Source: Paenibacillus aquistagni
Lineage (GTDB): Bacteria; Bacillota; Bacilli; Paenibacillales; Paenibacillaceae
Assembly (NCBI RefSeq): GCF_900177815.1
Contig: NZ_FXAZ01000006.1
Coordinates: forward strand, 1 to 64,000
Reading direction: 5' to 3'
DNA: 64,000 nucleotides
This document shows positions 36,560-48,179 of the stretch, piece by piece; the first letter of the stretch is position 1; each line of letters starts with the position of its first letter. The notes under the pieces are model-generated. The model was not told where the DNA came from and ran no database searches. It saw nothing but the letters and a program-made list of their open reading frames with translations. The translations under genes were made by a program, and so were the position numbers.

Positions 36560-37366
36560 CTACTTGTGCAAAAGGATCTCTGCCAGACGTTCAATCCCTT
36601 CTTCAATGGCGGCTTCGTCAACTTTAGCGAAGCCGAGTACCCAGCCTTTTCGCTTGCTTTCCAAACCATACTGGCTGAGCGGATACATGCGAATTCCTTT
36701 TTCCAACGCCAGGCTCGTCACGGTTGCCTCGTCAAACGATGGCTTGGCTTCAAGCAGCATATGCAGCCCTGTTTCTGCGCCGCTTAGCGTGAAGCGTTCG
36801 CTCAAACCTGTCGCGACGATGGCTTTTGTCATGGCTGCATGTCTGCGCCGGTATATATTTCGCACTTTTCTCATATGGCGCATGAAGTGACCGTGTTCGA
36901 TAAAATGGGTGAGCGTTAATTGCTCCATAATAGGAAGATGACGATAGGTTAATTCATGGACGCGAGCGAGCTGACGAATGGCCTCTTTGGGACCAACGAG
37001 GGCCGACATCCGAATACCGGGAGCGATCATTTTGGAAAAGCTCAACATATATAACGTGTTCTGAGGCCGCTGACTGAACAAAGTGGGAAGCGGGTCGCCG
37101 CGATAACGAAATTCGCTGTCGTAATCATCCTCGACGATCCAAAATGATTGCTCCGCAGCCAAATGCAGCAATTGTTGCCTGCGAGGTTCCGACATAATCA
37201 CGCCAACCGCGCACTGGTGCGATGGCGTAACATACACAAGTCTGGATTCAGGGTGAATGTCGTCTACGCATAGCCCATGCTCGTTGACGGGGACAGATAC
37301 AACTTGCATACACCGGTATTTCATAGACATCCAGGCAGCAGGAAAGCCGGGATCTCCAACCGAACC
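36560..37366 (-). pseudogene. Truncated MocR/PdxR-type regulator (aminotransferase domain only)
   Basis: The minus-strand frame encodes the class I aminotransferase-like half of a MocR regulator: VGDPGFPAAW (upstream of the first Met), YVTPSHQCAVGVIMSEPRRQQLL, IVEDDYDSEFRYRG, and the PLP Lys in LSFSKMIAPGIRMSALVG. The N-terminal GntR winged helix and about 100 further residues are missing; nothing of them is found in 37367-37490. PdxR of this family activates pdxST in several Gram-positives and is often divergent from it, so this is likely the remnant of the cluster's own regulator. Confidence 0.85.
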
Positions 37367-37491
37367 TCTATCAACTATTTTGTAATTATGGATTGTTCAA
37401 ATCAAAGGATTGTGGATAGTACCTTATAATCCATTGATTGCTATACTATCATGAAAATCGTTGCTATTGCAATGCATTGGGGGGAAGGAAG

Positions 37492-38745
37492 ATGTCTGTG
37501 AAACGATTGGAACAACAGGAAAAAATCATTGCTAACGCAATTGGGCAAGAAGTAGCACGACAGCGGGATAAAATAGAGTTGATTGCTTCGGAAAATTTTG
37601 TGAGCCGAGCAGTTATGGAAGCAACGGGGACAGTACTGACCAATAAGTATGCCGAAGGATACCCGGGAAGAAGGTACTATGGCGGTTGTGATTATGTGGA
37701 TCGGGTCGAGGAATTGGCTATAGCGCGTGCGAAAACCCTTTTTGGTGCAGAACATGTCAATGTGCAGCCTCACTCCGGCGCTCAGGCAAATATGGCGGTT
37801 TATTTTGCTGCCGTTGAACCGAGGGATACGATTTTAGGCATGAATCTATCTCATGGCGGCCATCTGACACACGGGAGCCCGGTTAATTTTTCCGGAAGAT
37901 TCTACAATTTTGTGCCTTATGGTGTTGATGAAAAATCGGCGCGTATTGACATTGAACTTGTGCGAAAACTTGCGCTTAAGCACCGCCCGCGTATGATCGT
38001 TGCTGGTGCCAGCGCTTATCCGCGAACGATCGAGTTTGAACCGTTTGCTCAAATTGCAGCCGAAGTAGGAGCACTTTTCTTTGTAGATATGGCGCATATT
38101 GCAGGAATTGTCGCGGCAGGATTCCATCCTAGCCCCATTCCTCACGCGCACTTTGTTACGACGACAACGCATAAAACGCTGCGAGGCCCAAGAGGCGGTA
38201 TCATCATGTGCCGCAAGCCGTGGGCGCAAGCGATTGATAAAGCGATCTTTCCTGGAGTCCAAGGCGGTCCTCTTATGCATGCCATTGCGGCAAAAGCGGT
38301 TGCGTTCGGCGAAGCGTTGCAACCGGAATTCAAATCTTATATCGAAAAAGTGCTGCTTAACGCCAAAGTATTGGCGGAAGCATTATTAAATGAAGGGTTA
38401 ACCGTTGTGTCGGGAGGGACAGACAATCATATTATTTTGCTCGACCTGCGCCCGATCGGACTAACTGGAAAAGAAGCTGAAAGCATACTTGATGAGGTGG
38501 GGATTACGGCGAATAAAAATGCGATTCCTCATGATACGGCAAGCCCGCTTGTGACGAGCGGTATTCGCTTCGGTACTCCAGCTATGACAACAAGAGGAAT
38601 GGGAACCCAAGAAATGAAAGAAATTGCTCGGCTTATTGGACTTGCACTTAAAAATCGAGAGAGTTCTGACATTAAGCAGCAAATACGAAGAACTGTGCAG
38701 GAAATCACATCACAATTCCCTTTATATGAAGGTCTACAGGAGTGA
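37492..38745 (+). CDS. glyA: Serine hydroxymethyltransferase
   Basis: The 417-residue PLP enzyme interconverts serine and glycine while loading THF with a one-carbon unit. Signatures: [54 protein letters not shown], and the PLP Lys in [16 protein letters not shown]. The start ATG 37492 follows GGGGGGAAGG; an upstream in-frame ATG has no site. serC follows after 6 bases. Its AT-richer composition differs from the pur genes, so it may be a second, acquired copy. Confidence 0.96.
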   Translation: MSVKRLEQQEKIIANAIGQEVARQRDKIELIASENFVSRAVMEATGTVLTNKYAEGYPGRRYYGGCDYVDRVEELAIARAKTLFGAEHVNVQPHSGAQANMAVYFAAVEPRDTILGMNLSHGGHLTHGSPVNFSGRFYNFVPYGVDEKSARIDIELVRKLALKHRPRMIVAGASAYPRTIEFEPFAQIAAEVGALFFVDMAHIAGIVAAGFHPSPIPHAHFVTTTTHKTLRGPRGGIIMCRKPWAQAIDKAIFPGVQGGPLMHAIAAKAVAFGEALQPEFKSYIEKVLLNAKVLAEALLNEGLTVVSGGTDNHIILLDLRPIGLTGKEAESILDEVGITANKNAIPHDTASPLVTSGIRFGTPAMTTRGMGTQEMKEIARLIGLALKNRESSDIKQQIRRTVQEITSQFPLYEGLQE

Positions 38746-38751
38746 TGAGCT

Positions 38752-39837
38752 ATGGCGAATATCTATAATTTTAATGCCGGTCCGGGAGCATTGCCGGCGG
38801 AAGTATTGCAAGAAGCACAAGAAGAATTGCGAAATTATCAAGGGATTGGTGCATCCATTCTAGAAATCTCCCATCGAAGCAAAGCATACGAATCCATCCA
38901 CCATGAAGCGAAACAGTTGATTAAAGAGTTGATGGGTCTCCCTTCAGATTATGAGGTTTTATTTCTTCACGGAGGGGCTAGCTTGCAATTTTCGATGGTG
39001 CCGATCAACTTTTTGACAGAAGGTAAAGTAGCGGGGTATATACACTGTGGAACATGGTCGGGAAAGGCATGGCAAGAAGCGCAGAAAATAGGGCAAACCC
39101 TCGTGTTGGCAAGCGGGGAGAAGCAAAGTTTCAAACAGATGCCCGAACTAAGCAACTTGAATATTCCAAAGGAGATGGCGTATGTTCATCTCACATCCAA
39201 CGAAACGATTGACGGCATACAATGCCGAAGCTTCCCTGATACGGGGCATGTTCCTTTAGTAGTGGATATGTCTAGCGATATTTTTTCCCGTCCCATTGAA
39301 GCATCCCGATTTTCATTAATATATGCAGGCGCTCAGAAAAATTTGGGACCTGCAGGCGTTACGATCGTCATTGTCCGCCGCTCTTTGCTGGCGCGCATTC
39401 CAGAAACGATTCCCGATATATTAAGTTATCACACACAGGTCAAACATCATTCGCTCTATAATACACCGCCTGTTTTTTCTGTGTATATGGTGAACCTTGT
39501 ATTGAAGTGGATTGTGAATCAAGGAGGAGTGCAGAGTGTTGCTGTCCGCAACCAGCAAAAAGCGGACTTGCTTTATCAGGTGCTCGACAATAGCGGCGGA
39601 TTTTATAAAGGATTGGCTTATAAGGACAGCAGGTCCATGATGAACATTACCTTCTGTGCATCCAGTTCGGAAATTGAGAATAAGTTGCTTGCTGAACTGG
39701 AGCAGGAAGGGTTCCTGGGGCTGAAAGGTCATCGGGATGCTGGGCATCTTCGTGCTTCCATTTATAATGGAGTACCATATGAACATTGCAAAGCACTGGC
39801 GGATTTTCTGACTGAGTTCCAAAAGAGGAACGGCTGA
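38752..39837 (+). CDS. serC: Phosphoserine aminotransferase
   Basis: The 361-residue PLP enzyme makes 3-phosphoserine from 3-phosphohydroxypyruvate, the step after SerA. It opens IYNFNAGPGALPAEVLQEAQEEL; FLHGGASLQFSMVPINFL and SNETIDGIQ follow; the PLP Lys lies in YAGAQKNLGPAGVT. The C-terminus HRDAGHLRASIYNG is typical. Since the adjacent serA is broken, any function in serine synthesis needs a SerA encoded elsewhere. Confidence 0.96.
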   Translation: MANIYNFNAGPGALPAEVLQEAQEELRNYQGIGASILEISHRSKAYESIHHEAKQLIKELMGLPSDYEVLFLHGGASLQFSMVPINFLTEGKVAGYIHCGTWSGKAWQEAQKIGQTLVLASGEKQSFKQMPELSNLNIPKEMAYVHLTSNETIDGIQCRSFPDTGHVPLVVDMSSDIFSRPIEASRFSLIYAGAQKNLGPAGVTIVIVRRSLLARIPETIPDILSYHTQVKHHSLYNTPPVFSVYMVNLVLKWIVNQGGVQSVAVRNQQKADLLYQVLDNSGGFYKGLAYKDSRSMMNITFCASSSEIENKLLAELEQEGFLGLKGHRDAGHLRASIYNGVPYEHCKALADFLTEFQKRNG

Positions 39838-39957
39838 ATAACCATTACATTTGCCTATGATAACGATAAGTAATTTGAAATTGATGAAGCCTAAATTAAT
39901 TCCTATACTTAAATTAAGTAACAAAGCTACATTAAAAATACGAAGGAGTGAATGTTT

Positions 39958-40194
39958 ATGGCACATGCAGTTTTTTATCATGCAGGTTGTCCAGTTTGTG
40001 TAGATGCAGAGCAAGTAGTGGTTGATTATCTTGACAAATCAAAAATTACTGCGGAAATTGTGCATCTCGGTACAGCGCAAAATCGGATTGAAGAAGCGGA
40101 GAAGGTTGGTGTTAAATCCGTTCCAGCCTTGGTGATTGACGGAAATGTGTATCATATCAATTTCGGTGCAAGTCTCGAGGATGTAAAAGGTTAA
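39958..40194 (+). CDS. Glutaredoxin/thioredoxin-fold small protein with CxxC
   Basis: The 78-residue protein starts AHAVFYHAGCPVCVDAEQ, with a CPVC active site at about residues 11-14 and the cis-Pro block VGVKSVPALVIDGNVYHINFG. It is shorter than most thioredoxins and looks like a minimal glutaredoxin-type reductant. ATG 39958 lies 9 bases after AAGGAG; another ATG two codons earlier is too close. A terminator follows. Confidence 0.82.
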   Translation: MAHAVFYHAGCPVCVDAEQVVVDYLDKSKITAEIVHLGTAQNRIEEAEKVGVKSVPALVIDGNVYHINFGASLEDVKG

Positions 40195-40202
40195 ACACCG
40201 TA

Positions 40203-40232
40203 AAGAAGGTGCCCTAAGAAGCACCTTCTTTT
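40203..40232 (+). terminator. Terminator after the CxxC protein gene
   Basis: AAGAAGGTGC (40203-40212) pairs perfectly with GCACCTTCTT (40221-40230), and TT follows. It ends the glyA-serC-grx unit. Bases 40233-40517 hold no supportable gene. Confidence 0.82.
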
Positions 40233-40517
40233 GTCGATATTTCATTGAATATACTTTGATCCGACTTGCTTTGCATGCAAGCTATATAAGAGAGATCTAT
40301 CAATATGGAAGGTACGAAATGCAATGATATTTGTTCCTCAGCATCGAAAGTCAAAAAGCCGAAGATCGATGAGTGAATTGCTGACGCAGAATGCCCCGAA
40401 CATACTTTCTCATTCAAAGTCTAGAATGGCAGTGGATGAACGCCATCCTTGCATCTGGCCTAATCTCCTTCTTCTTTATCATAGGCATATCCTATCGTTG
40501 CTATATAATTAATTGGA

Positions 40518-40763
40518 TTGAACAATGATTCAGCTCAATTTATGATTAATGAAATTGATTTTGATATCTCGTTTCGAAAGGAATTGAACAATAGGATGGA
40601 TCATCGACCAAAAGCGGAAGCTGAAGCAATGGATGTAGAATTACCTGAAATTCCGATGCTTGCTCTGACACCGAGAGATGCTTTTTATGGGGAGGTTGAA
40701 TTATCTGTAAAACATCAAAGTCATTATCGAAACGAAGGCGATTTAGCCAAAGGGGGAGCATCT
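40518..40763 (+). pseudogene. In-frame coding remnant fused upstream of hemL
   Basis: An 82-codon stretch without stop runs in frame into hemL. Its part [24 protein letters not shown] recalls the LTPREAF linker of Orn/Lys/Arg decarboxylases. It lacks the rest of any such enzyme, and hemL has its own ribosome site at the end. I read it as a gene scrap, with low certainty about its parent. Confidence 0.35.
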
Positions 40764-43306
<2,543 letters not shown>

Positions 43307-44068
43307 ATGAGAATTCATTACTTGCAGCATGTTCCATTCGAATCACCTGAACGAATATCGGATTGGGTTAGGGACAAAGGCTATAAGTTAACGGGCACTT
43401 TATTATACGAAAGCACGCATTTCCCACTTCAGTTGGAGTTCGATATGCTCATAATTTTGGGCGGCCCGATGGGGGTGTACGATGAGGAGAAGTTTCCATG
43501 GCTTGTTCACGAGAAGGAGTTTATTAAAGAAACGATCCAGCAGCGGAAGATGGTACTCGGCATATGCTTGGGCGCGCAACTGATTGCTGAAGCGCTTGGC
43601 GGAGAAGTATACAGAAATCACTATAAGGAAATGGGCTGGCATCCTGTAAAAATGACTGAAGAGTCTCAGAGTTCTGTGTTTTTCAAAGAATTCCCGAAGG
43701 AGTATGTTCCTTTTCATTGGCATGGAGATACGTTTGAATTACCTGATGAAGTCAAGACGGCTGCAATAAGTCTTGGTTGCGCTAATCAGGCATTCGAGTA
43801 TAGTGGTCATGTGATTGGGCTGCAATTTCATCTGGAGAGCAGTAATGACAGCATCAAAAAGCTGATTGAATATTGTAGTGATGAAATCGAACCAGGTAGA
43901 TATGTCCAACATCCAGATCAAATGATGGATCAGATGTCTCTGCTAGCACATTCAAATACCATTTTGGCACATTTGCTCGATACATTGGAACTGAACTATC
44001 GGACTCTTAATAAGGGGAATGAGTTGGTTTATAAAAGCAATGTATCCTATCCTATTATTGGCGACTAA
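43307..44068 (+). CDS. Class I glutamine amidotransferase-like protein
   Basis: The 253-residue protein starts directly after the sufS stop. Motifs: LIILGGPMGVYDEEKFPWL, the nucleophile in VLGICLGAQLIAEALGG, and FHWHGDTFELP and GLQFHLES with the catalytic His. It resembles stand-alone GMP-synthase-type amidotransferases of unknown acceptor. It is not PdxT (no LxLQGxxxEH N-terminus). Co-transcription with hemL-sufS is likely. Confidence 0.85.
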   Translation: MRIHYLQHVPFESPERISDWVRDKGYKLTGTLLYESTHFPLQLEFDMLIILGGPMGVYDEEKFPWLVHEKEFIKETIQQRKMVLGICLGAQLIAEALGGEVYRNHYKEMGWHPVKMTEESQSSVFFKEFPKEYVPFHWHGDTFELPDEVKTAAISLGCANQAFEYSGHVIGLQFHLESSNDSIKKLIEYCSDEIEPGRYVQHPDQMMDQMSLLAHSNTILAHLLDTLELNYRTLNKGNELVYKSNVSYPIIGD

Positions 44069-44149
44069 GAGAGTTTCGCCGTTAGTTTGTCGTTTATAAA
44101 AGTTTTTGCGATATGCGATTATTGCAACAGAGGGGGGAGAGAAGTCGCG

Positions 44150-44710
44150 ATGACTGAACAGGAATTTGGGTCGGGGCATCTAGCCGTGCAGGAAGATGAT
44201 TGGAAGACCGGGTATCTTAGTGGCCTGCAAATCCCCAGTATCGGTCTAGCTGCAACTGATGGTTCTACTGTTGATCTTGCTGAAGGCAGCTTAACCGTTG
44301 TCTACGCCTATCCGCGTACTAGTCCCGCAATCGGCGGCGCTCTGGAAGGATGGGATACAATCCCTGGCGCACGCGGGTGCACTCCGCAATCCTGCGCATT
44401 TCGCGATCATTTCGCTGAATTGAAAGGAGTGGGTGTCGAGCGGTTGTTCGGTCTTTCTACTCAAGCTACGGACTACCAAAAAGAGGTCGCTGAGCGGCTT
44501 CATCTGCCTTTTCCTCTGTTGTCAGACAGTTTGCTCGACCTTTCTCGCGCTTTGGAACTCCCACTTTTTGAAGTGGGAGGAATGACGCTCATCAAAAGGC
44601 TAACTCTAATCATCGATAATGGAAGGGTCGAGCATGTGTTTTATCCAGTGTTTCTACCAGAGCGAAATGCCTCGGATGTGATGGCGTGGCTTTCATCGCG
44701 AAACACTTAA
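44150..44710 (+). CDS. Peroxiredoxin-like protein (AhpC/TSA fold)
   Basis: The 186-residue protein has a thioredoxin-like fold: LQIPSIGLAATDGSTVDLAEGSLTVVYAYPRTS, PGARGCTPQSCAFRDHFAELKGVGVERLFGLSTQ, then FPLLSD. The active region reads GCTPQSC, so the peroxidatic Cys lies in a GCTPQ context as in BCP/PrxQ relatives. ATG 44150 follows GGGGGGAGAG. It probably reduces peroxides in the cytosol. Confidence 0.85.
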   Translation: MTEQEFGSGHLAVQEDDWKTGYLSGLQIPSIGLAATDGSTVDLAEGSLTVVYAYPRTSPAIGGALEGWDTIPGARGCTPQSCAFRDHFAELKGVGVERLFGLSTQATDYQKEVAERLHLPFPLLSDSLLDLSRALELPLFEVGGMTLIKRLTLIIDNGRVEHVFYPVFLPERNASDVMAWLSSRNT

Positions 44711-44740
44711 AGTCTGTTACGTTACAGGAAGTAGAATTGC

Positions 44741-45634
44741 TTAGAAGTTTCTGCTTTTAACAGTTGAAACTAATTGTTCCATAAATACACGACTGGCTGC
44801 ACATAAGTGTTTATTTTTACGATATACGACACCAATTTGCGTAGTGAGTAACGGATTTTTAAGCGGAATCGTGCAAATATATGAATTGTTAATATAATCC
44901 AAATAACCTTTCGGCAAGATAGTAACGCCGACCCCTTTGCTAACCATTGTTACGATCGATTCCATTGTTGTCATTTCTAGCACTGGTTGGGGCGTGAATG
45001 CCAGTGATCGGCATTGTTCATTAATTATTTGCCGTAGGAAATAAGTATTCGGCAATAGAACAGAGGGCGTTTCCTTTAAAATATCAAGCGTCACAAACGC
45101 TGCTTGGGCGATGGGATGATCTACAGCTACCGCAAGGGCTAGATTTTCCTTATACAGCGGGATGGTTTCAAGATCTTCATGCTCCATTGGCAAGAAAACA
45201 ATTCCCAGATCAAGCTCATTTTGCAGCAGTCCGTTATAGATATCACCGGTTCGCAGCCCAAGCACAGAAAGCTCTACATTGGGGTAACTGTTATGGAATC
45301 CCATCACCGTTGGAGGAAGCAAGTAATTGACAACGGTCAGAAGCGCGCCGATTTTCAATGTACCTCGCTTTAAACCTTGCAGTTCGCTGATTACTGCCCG
45401 TGCCTGTGAGAGCTCGTGAAACACATTATATCCATGATGTAGCAACGCTCGACCTGCTTCGGTAAGCATCGTTTTTTTGCCGACGCGATCAAAGAGAGGC
45501 ATGCCGACCTCGTGCTCCAGCAAACGAATCTGTTGGCTAAGCGAGGGCTGGGTAATACCTAGTTTTTCGGCAGCACGGGTAAAATGCAGTTCTTGACTTA
45601 ACGTCATGAAGTATTCCAATTGCTTCAGTTCCAC
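44741..45634 (-). CDS. LysR-family transcriptional regulator
   Basis: The 297-residue protein begins MELKQLEYFMTLSQELHFTRAAEKLGITQPSLSQQIRLLE, a typical LysR winged helix, followed by the inducer-binding domain (about 90-290: LKIGALLTVVNYLLPP, LDLGIVFLP, GVGVTILPKGYL). It resembles the CynR/YwbI branch; the effector is unknown. It diverges from the HAD phosphatase gene and shares with it a palindromic operator. Confidence 0.93.
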   Translation of the reverse strand: MELKQLEYFMTLSQELHFTRAAEKLGITQPSLSQQIRLLEHEVGMPLFDRVGKKTMLTEAGRALLHHGYNVFHELSQARAVISELQGLKRGTLKIGALLTVVNYLLPPTVMGFHNSYPNVELSVLGLRTGDIYNGLLQNELDLGIVFLPMEHEDLETIPLYKENLALAVAVDHPIAQAAFVTLDILKETPSVLLPNTYFLRQIINEQCRSLAFTPQPVLEMTTMESIVTMVSKGVGVTILPKGYLDYINNSYICTIPLKNPLLTTQIGVVYRKNKHLCAASRVFMEQLVSTVKSRNF

Positions 45635-45662
45635 TGGACTTTCTCCTTTTGTTGTTGCTTTT

Positions 45663-45687
45663 ATAATGATAGGAATTTCCTATTATT
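45663..45687. promoter_or_regulatory. LysR-type operator in the divergent region
   Basis: ATAGGAA-T-TTCCTAT (45669-45683) is a perfect dyad, extended by ATAAT/ATTAT outside. It has the T-N11-A form of LysR boxes and lies 30-50 bases upstream of the regulator gene. It probably serves autoregulation and the phosphatase gene. Confidence 0.75.
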
Positions 45688-45758
45688 ATATGATAAATGA
45701 TCACAAATTACTAATGGATTCTTGGGTGAAAATGTAAATAAAAAAGGGAGGTTTTACT

Positions 45759-46385
45759 ATGATTCAAGCCGTAATATTTGACGTGGATGGGACTCTACTT
45801 AATTCAGACCAAGCGATTATTCTAGCCTTGCAGCAGGTTTTAAGAGAAGAAAAAAACATGGAGTACCCAAGTGAAGAATTGATTCCTGTATTGGGGATGA
45901 CTAGTGAGAATAGTATGAACCTCTTGGGGGTTCCAGATGTAACACATGCTGCTGCAAAGCTGACGCTTTATGCAAAAAGGAATGCTCATCTGATGACCCT
46001 CTATCCGGGGATTGAAGATATGCTTAAAAAGTTGGCCGGAAAAGGTATCCATACGGGTGTTGTTACGTCCAAGACAAGCGAGGAATTCAAATTCGACTTT
46101 GTGCCGCATGGTATTAGTGAGTACTTCTCGCACATTATTTGTGCAGATGATACGTCCAAGCATAAGCCTGAGCCTGATCCGTTGATCAAATATGTAGAGC
46201 AAAGCAGAATCGACCCGACAACAACGCTTTATGTCGGAGATACCTTATTTGATCAGCAATGCGCGAACGGGGCTCAAATTGACTTCGCCATAGCGATGTG
46301 GGGAGCCAAGCAACCAGAACGCACTGTCGCGAAATACAGATTGAATCGACCTGATGATCTACTCCGCATTGTAGGTCTTGAATGA
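45759..46385 (+). CDS. HAD-superfamily phosphatase
   Basis: The 208-residue protein starts MIQAVIFDVDGTLLNS (motif I, Asp8 and Asp10), has TGVVTSKTS (motif II), KHKPEPDPL (motif III Lys) and YVGDTLFDQQCANGA (motif IV). A helical cap lies at about 20-85. It resembles phosphoglycolate phosphatase or beta-phosphoglucomutase relatives; substrate unknown. GGGAGG precedes the ATG. Confidence 0.9.
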   Translation: MIQAVIFDVDGTLLNSDQAIILALQQVLREEKNMEYPSEELIPVLGMTSENSMNLLGVPDVTHAAAKLTLYAKRNAHLMTLYPGIEDMLKKLAGKGIHTGVVTSKTSEEFKFDFVPHGISEYFSHIICADDTSKHKPEPDPLIKYVEQSRIDPTTTLYVGDTLFDQQCANGAQIDFAIAMWGAKQPERTVAKYRLNRPDDLLRIVGLE

Positions 46386-46579
46386 TTCATTACAAGAATT
46401 GATATAGACATGTAGACTAAAATTCCAGCTTCTTGTTGTTGAAATTTCAGTCTGCAAAACCATTTGTGACTGATTGTGACTGAGAAAAGCTTATTATCAT
46501 AGGAAAAACTAATCATTATCATCGTGTAATTTGAATTGATCCTATGAAAGAAAGCGACTAAGATTTAATTATGACTCAT

Positions 46580-46653
46580 GGAGGTATAGCCAAGTGGTAA
46601 GGCAAGGGTCTGCAAAACCCTGATCTCTGGTTCGAATCCAGATACCTCCTCCA
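46580..46653 (+). tRNA. tRNA-Cys (GCA)
   Basis: Acceptor GGAGGTA/TACCTCC, anticodon loop CTGCAAA (anticodon GCA) in an AGGGT/ACCCT stem, T-arm with TTCGAAT, encoded CCA. It is an isolated tRNA followed by gene fragments, a typical integration site for mobile DNA. Confidence 0.95.
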
Positions 46654-46873
46654 AACATCATTCTCTTCTGGAAAAAATGAGGTGGAACAAAGTGCGGAAC
46701 AACAGTGGAGTCTCAGGCCAATCGTTAATAGATGTCCACCCTTGGAGAGATTGGATTTCTATTATCAGTACAGGCATTTTGGTTTCTAATAATTTGTAGC
46801 TGCGAAAGTAGAGTAATTTATTTTTAACGATCGGTTCTGTGTATTGGTTGCCCGTGACCGTCAGAAGATGACT

Positions 46874-47081
46874 TGGATTTTTGGGAGTAGAAAGTGTGCG
46901 AGAAGGTTTAGGCATTACTGCGTCTTATTGGGATTCTCTCGAAGCTATACAAAAATGGAAACAAAACGAGAGACATCTAATTGTACAACATAAAGGAATG
47001 TCAGAATGGTATCTCAAATATAAAACGAGAGTATGCAAGGTGGAACGAGATTACGGATACGATGCAACAACTATGAATTGA
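46874..47081 (+). pseudogene. C-terminal fragment of an antibiotic-biosynthesis monooxygenase-like protein
   Basis: The frame encodes GVESVREGLGITASYWDSLEAIQKWKQNERHL...GMSEWYLKYKTRVCKVERDYGY, which matches the C-terminal half of small ABM/YgiN-type monooxygenases. The N-terminal half and a ribosome site are absent in 46654-46873. It lies just after tRNA-Cys, suggesting loss during an integration or excision event. Confidence 0.65.
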
Positions 47082-47118
47082 ATTTTTTGTAATAGTGAAG
47101 GAAAATTAGTGAAACTAG

Positions 47119-47147
47119 CCGCCTTTTTATTCTTAGGCGGTTTTTTT
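47119..47147 (+). terminator. Terminator after the monooxygenase fragment
   Basis: CCGCCT (47119-47124) pairs with AGGCGG (47135-47140), then seven T. Confidence 0.75.
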
Positions 47148-47335
47148 ACTGAAAATCAACAGCAAAATTAAACATAGCCAATATTTAAAATAGCAGTAAG
47201 TAAGGTGGTGGATCTTATGCTTTTAGATGCGTTACGAGAAGTGTTTGGTGTAGAGGCTACAAGTGCCGAGTTAACAAGAAGCAGGATGAAAAATTGATGT
47301 ACAAAATAAACCTGTGCTAGTGTAAAGCAAAAAAA

Positions 47336-47370
47336 AGACGCAAGGGAATATGATTCCTTTGCGTCTTCTG
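47336..47370. terminator. Bidirectional terminator between gene scrap and tetR
   Basis: AGACGCAAGGGAAT (47336-47349) pairs with ATTCCTTTGCGTCT (47353-47366) apart from one wobble, with A residues on the left and T on the right. The bases 47148-47335 contain a short open stretch I cannot identify. Confidence 0.8.
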
Positions 47371-47467
47371 CAGTAATCATTCAAGAGTAGGACTGTGCTT
47401 ATCCTCGGGCAGCATTTTCACAGGGCAGGGGGACCAGATCCCGCAATATTCAATTTGAAGCACTTGC

Positions 47468-48082
47468 CTACTCATTTTCCCTTATTAGTCCGTATAAAAA
47501 GAGCCTAGTTATTTCTTGGGAAAGCTCATCTGGCGTCTTTAAACCTGCCCATAATTTTGTTAATGTAAGGTGTTCAATAACACCAACAATGGCTGAAGCA
47601 ACAATGCTTAAATCAATATTAGAATGAAAATATCCATTTTCTACTTCTACAGCAAGATTTTCTTCAATTTGCTTTGCCATCTGTTCTTTTATCTCAATAG
47701 CATCCGTTGAGAGAAAAAAACCGATCCTTGCAACCTGTTCATTCTCTTGAAATAGCTGAAAAATCAAGGAAATATTAGTTGCGATTCGTTGCAGCAGCCC
47801 TGTTGTCTCAATACCAGAAGTGAGTCTGCTATGCTCAACTTGTGTGTGCAGCTTAGCTTTAAATAAATCAATCAATTCTTGAAAAATGGCTTCTTTGCTT
47901 TTGAAATATAGATAAAATGTTGGCTGTGTCACGTTTGCTTCCTTTACGATCGCACTGATTTTCGTATCATGGAATCCATATAAAGCAAATTGTTTTGCTG
48001 CGATCTTCAAAAGCAACTCTCTGCTTTTTTCTCCATCCGCTCCGATTTGTCGACCTCTTTTTTTCAGTTCGAACAACTCCAA
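47468..48082 (-). CDS. TetR/AcrR-family transcriptional regulator
   Basis: The 204-residue protein has an N-terminal TetR HTH (about 15-62: RELLLKIAAKQFALYGFHDTKISAIVKEANVTQPTFYLYFKSKEAIF) and an all-helical ligand domain. Target genes are unknown; the SLH gene upstream is read in the same direction 97 bases away. Likely a drug- or fatty-acid-responsive repressor. Confidence 0.92.
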   Translation of the reverse strand: MELFELKKRGRQIGADGEKSRELLLKIAAKQFALYGFHDTKISAIVKEANVTQPTFYLYFKSKEAIFQELIDLFKAKLHTQVEHSRLTSGIETTGLLQRIATNISLIFQLFQENEQVARIGFFLSTDAIEIKEQMAKQIEENLAVEVENGYFHSNIDLSIVASAIVGVIEHLTLTKLWAGLKTPDELSQEITRLFLYGLIRENE

Positions 48083-48179
48083 ACTCTATTTGTAATCACA
48101 TATAGAAATTTAATTGAACATGCACACGAATTAAACAAGTATATCTATCATACCAACGATGTTTTATTCTAATCAAGGC

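Noticed and set aside
36509-36787. Plus-strand frame over the MocR remnant
   Set aside because: The minus strand carries the conserved aminotransferase-like motifs; the plus frame is its shadow.
43307-44068. Amidotransferase as the missing PdxT
   Set aside because: It is 253 residues against about 190-200, lacks the PdxT N-terminal signature and is 8 kb from pdxS; it resembles GMP-synthase-type amidotransferases.
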